From an uncultured Coriobacteriales bacterium (GTDB lineage: Bacteria > Actinomycetota > Coriobacteriia > Coriobacteriales > UMGS124): 5,079 bases of DNA. The DNA lies in contig CAKUKJ010000211.1 of assembly GCA_934662525.1 (NCBI GenBank), positions 1-5,079 of the forward strand, written 5' to 3'. The translations under genes were made by a program, and so were the position numbers. The notes below the pieces were generated by a model. The model made no database searches. It worked only from the letters and a program-made list of their open reading frames with translations, and was not told the origin of the DNA. Of the stretch, positions 4,943 to 5,079 are shown piece after piece (position 1 is the first letter of the stretch; each line of letters begins with the position of its first letter).

Positions 4943-5079
4943 AGGAGGTCCGCTACCGCGCCGACGACGCCGGCCGCCTGCTGTTCGCCCGGCTGGCCTG
5001 GCCCGGCTACACCGCCACCGTCGACGGCCGGCCGGTCCCGGTGCTCGACGGACCGGCCGGTCTCCTGGCGGTCGAGGTC
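4927..5079 (+). CDS. Internal fragment of a YfhO-like membrane protein, both ends missing
   Basis: An open plus-strand frame runs from just after a TAG at 4924-4926 to the right edge without a stop. From 4942 it reads EEVRYRADDAGRLLFARLAW and then PGYTATVDGRPVPVLDGPAG. The 'YPGWxAxVDGxPVPV...' pattern is typical of the C-terminal extracytoplasmic beta domain of YfhO-family membrane proteins, which are associated with glycosylation of envelope polymers in Firmicutes. Of the 46 codons from 4942, 44 end in G or C, as in Streptomyces-like high-GC actinomycetes and unlike the neighbouring genes. There is no start codon or ribosome binding site, so the N-terminal part is missing at the junction, and the piece probably comes from another organism. 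The coding call is strong; the family call rests on one short motif. Confidence 0.6.

Overview
The left ~4.93 kb looks like chromosomal DNA of a fairly GC-rich Gram-positive bacterium, probably an actinobacterium of the Coriobacteriia type (Collinsella/Olsenella-like). That placement is an inference from the ~63% GC, the strong GGAGG-type ribosome binding sites, short stem-plus-U-run terminators and the kinds of proteins encoded. No rRNA, tRNA, CRISPR array, transposase or phage gene is visible. Every gene in this part is on the minus strand, so they are read from right to left.

In transcription order (right to left): (1) a 5'-truncated gene for a cell-wall amidase with three ~99-residue beta-type repeats followed by an Amidase_2/T7-lysozyme-type zinc domain (3666 to ~4928). 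(2) A membrane protein with a disordered Gln-rich N-terminus, a four-cysteine zinc ribbon, one membrane helix and a C-terminal OB-fold-like domain (2466-3536), ending at a clear intrinsic terminator. (3) A six-helix HdeD/DUF308-like membrane protein (1650-2231), preceded by a 16-bp perfect palindrome and a hairpin touching its Shine-Dalgarno sequence, and ending at a second clear terminator. (4) A HemG-like flavodoxin (974-1534), followed one base later by (5) a KdpD-type sensor (DUF4118 membrane block plus GAF domain) that runs off the left edge (1-972). Genes 4 and 5 look like a coupled two-gene operon. Genes 2 and 3 are each closed by their own terminator. Gene 1 has no obvious terminator and may read through into gene 2.

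The last ~150 bases do not belong with the rest. Near 4926-4942 the amidase reading frame is cut inside its first visible repeat, GC jumps to ~77%, and a plus-strand reading frame with almost exclusively G/C third positions begins without a start codon. It resembles the C-terminal part of a YfhO-type membrane protein from a high-GC actinomycete. Two unrelated genes on opposite strands each lose their N-terminal part at one point, which is best explained by a chimeric join (assembly or library artefact), with a real rearrangement the less likely alternative. The tail is about the length of one short sequencing read.

I see no convincing undescribed multi-gene system. The most interesting biological leads are the flavodoxin/sensor pair, the sensor's missing H-box in the visible part, the zinc-ribbon/OB-fold envelope protein, and the palindrome and 5'-UTR hairpin upstream of the DUF308-like gene.
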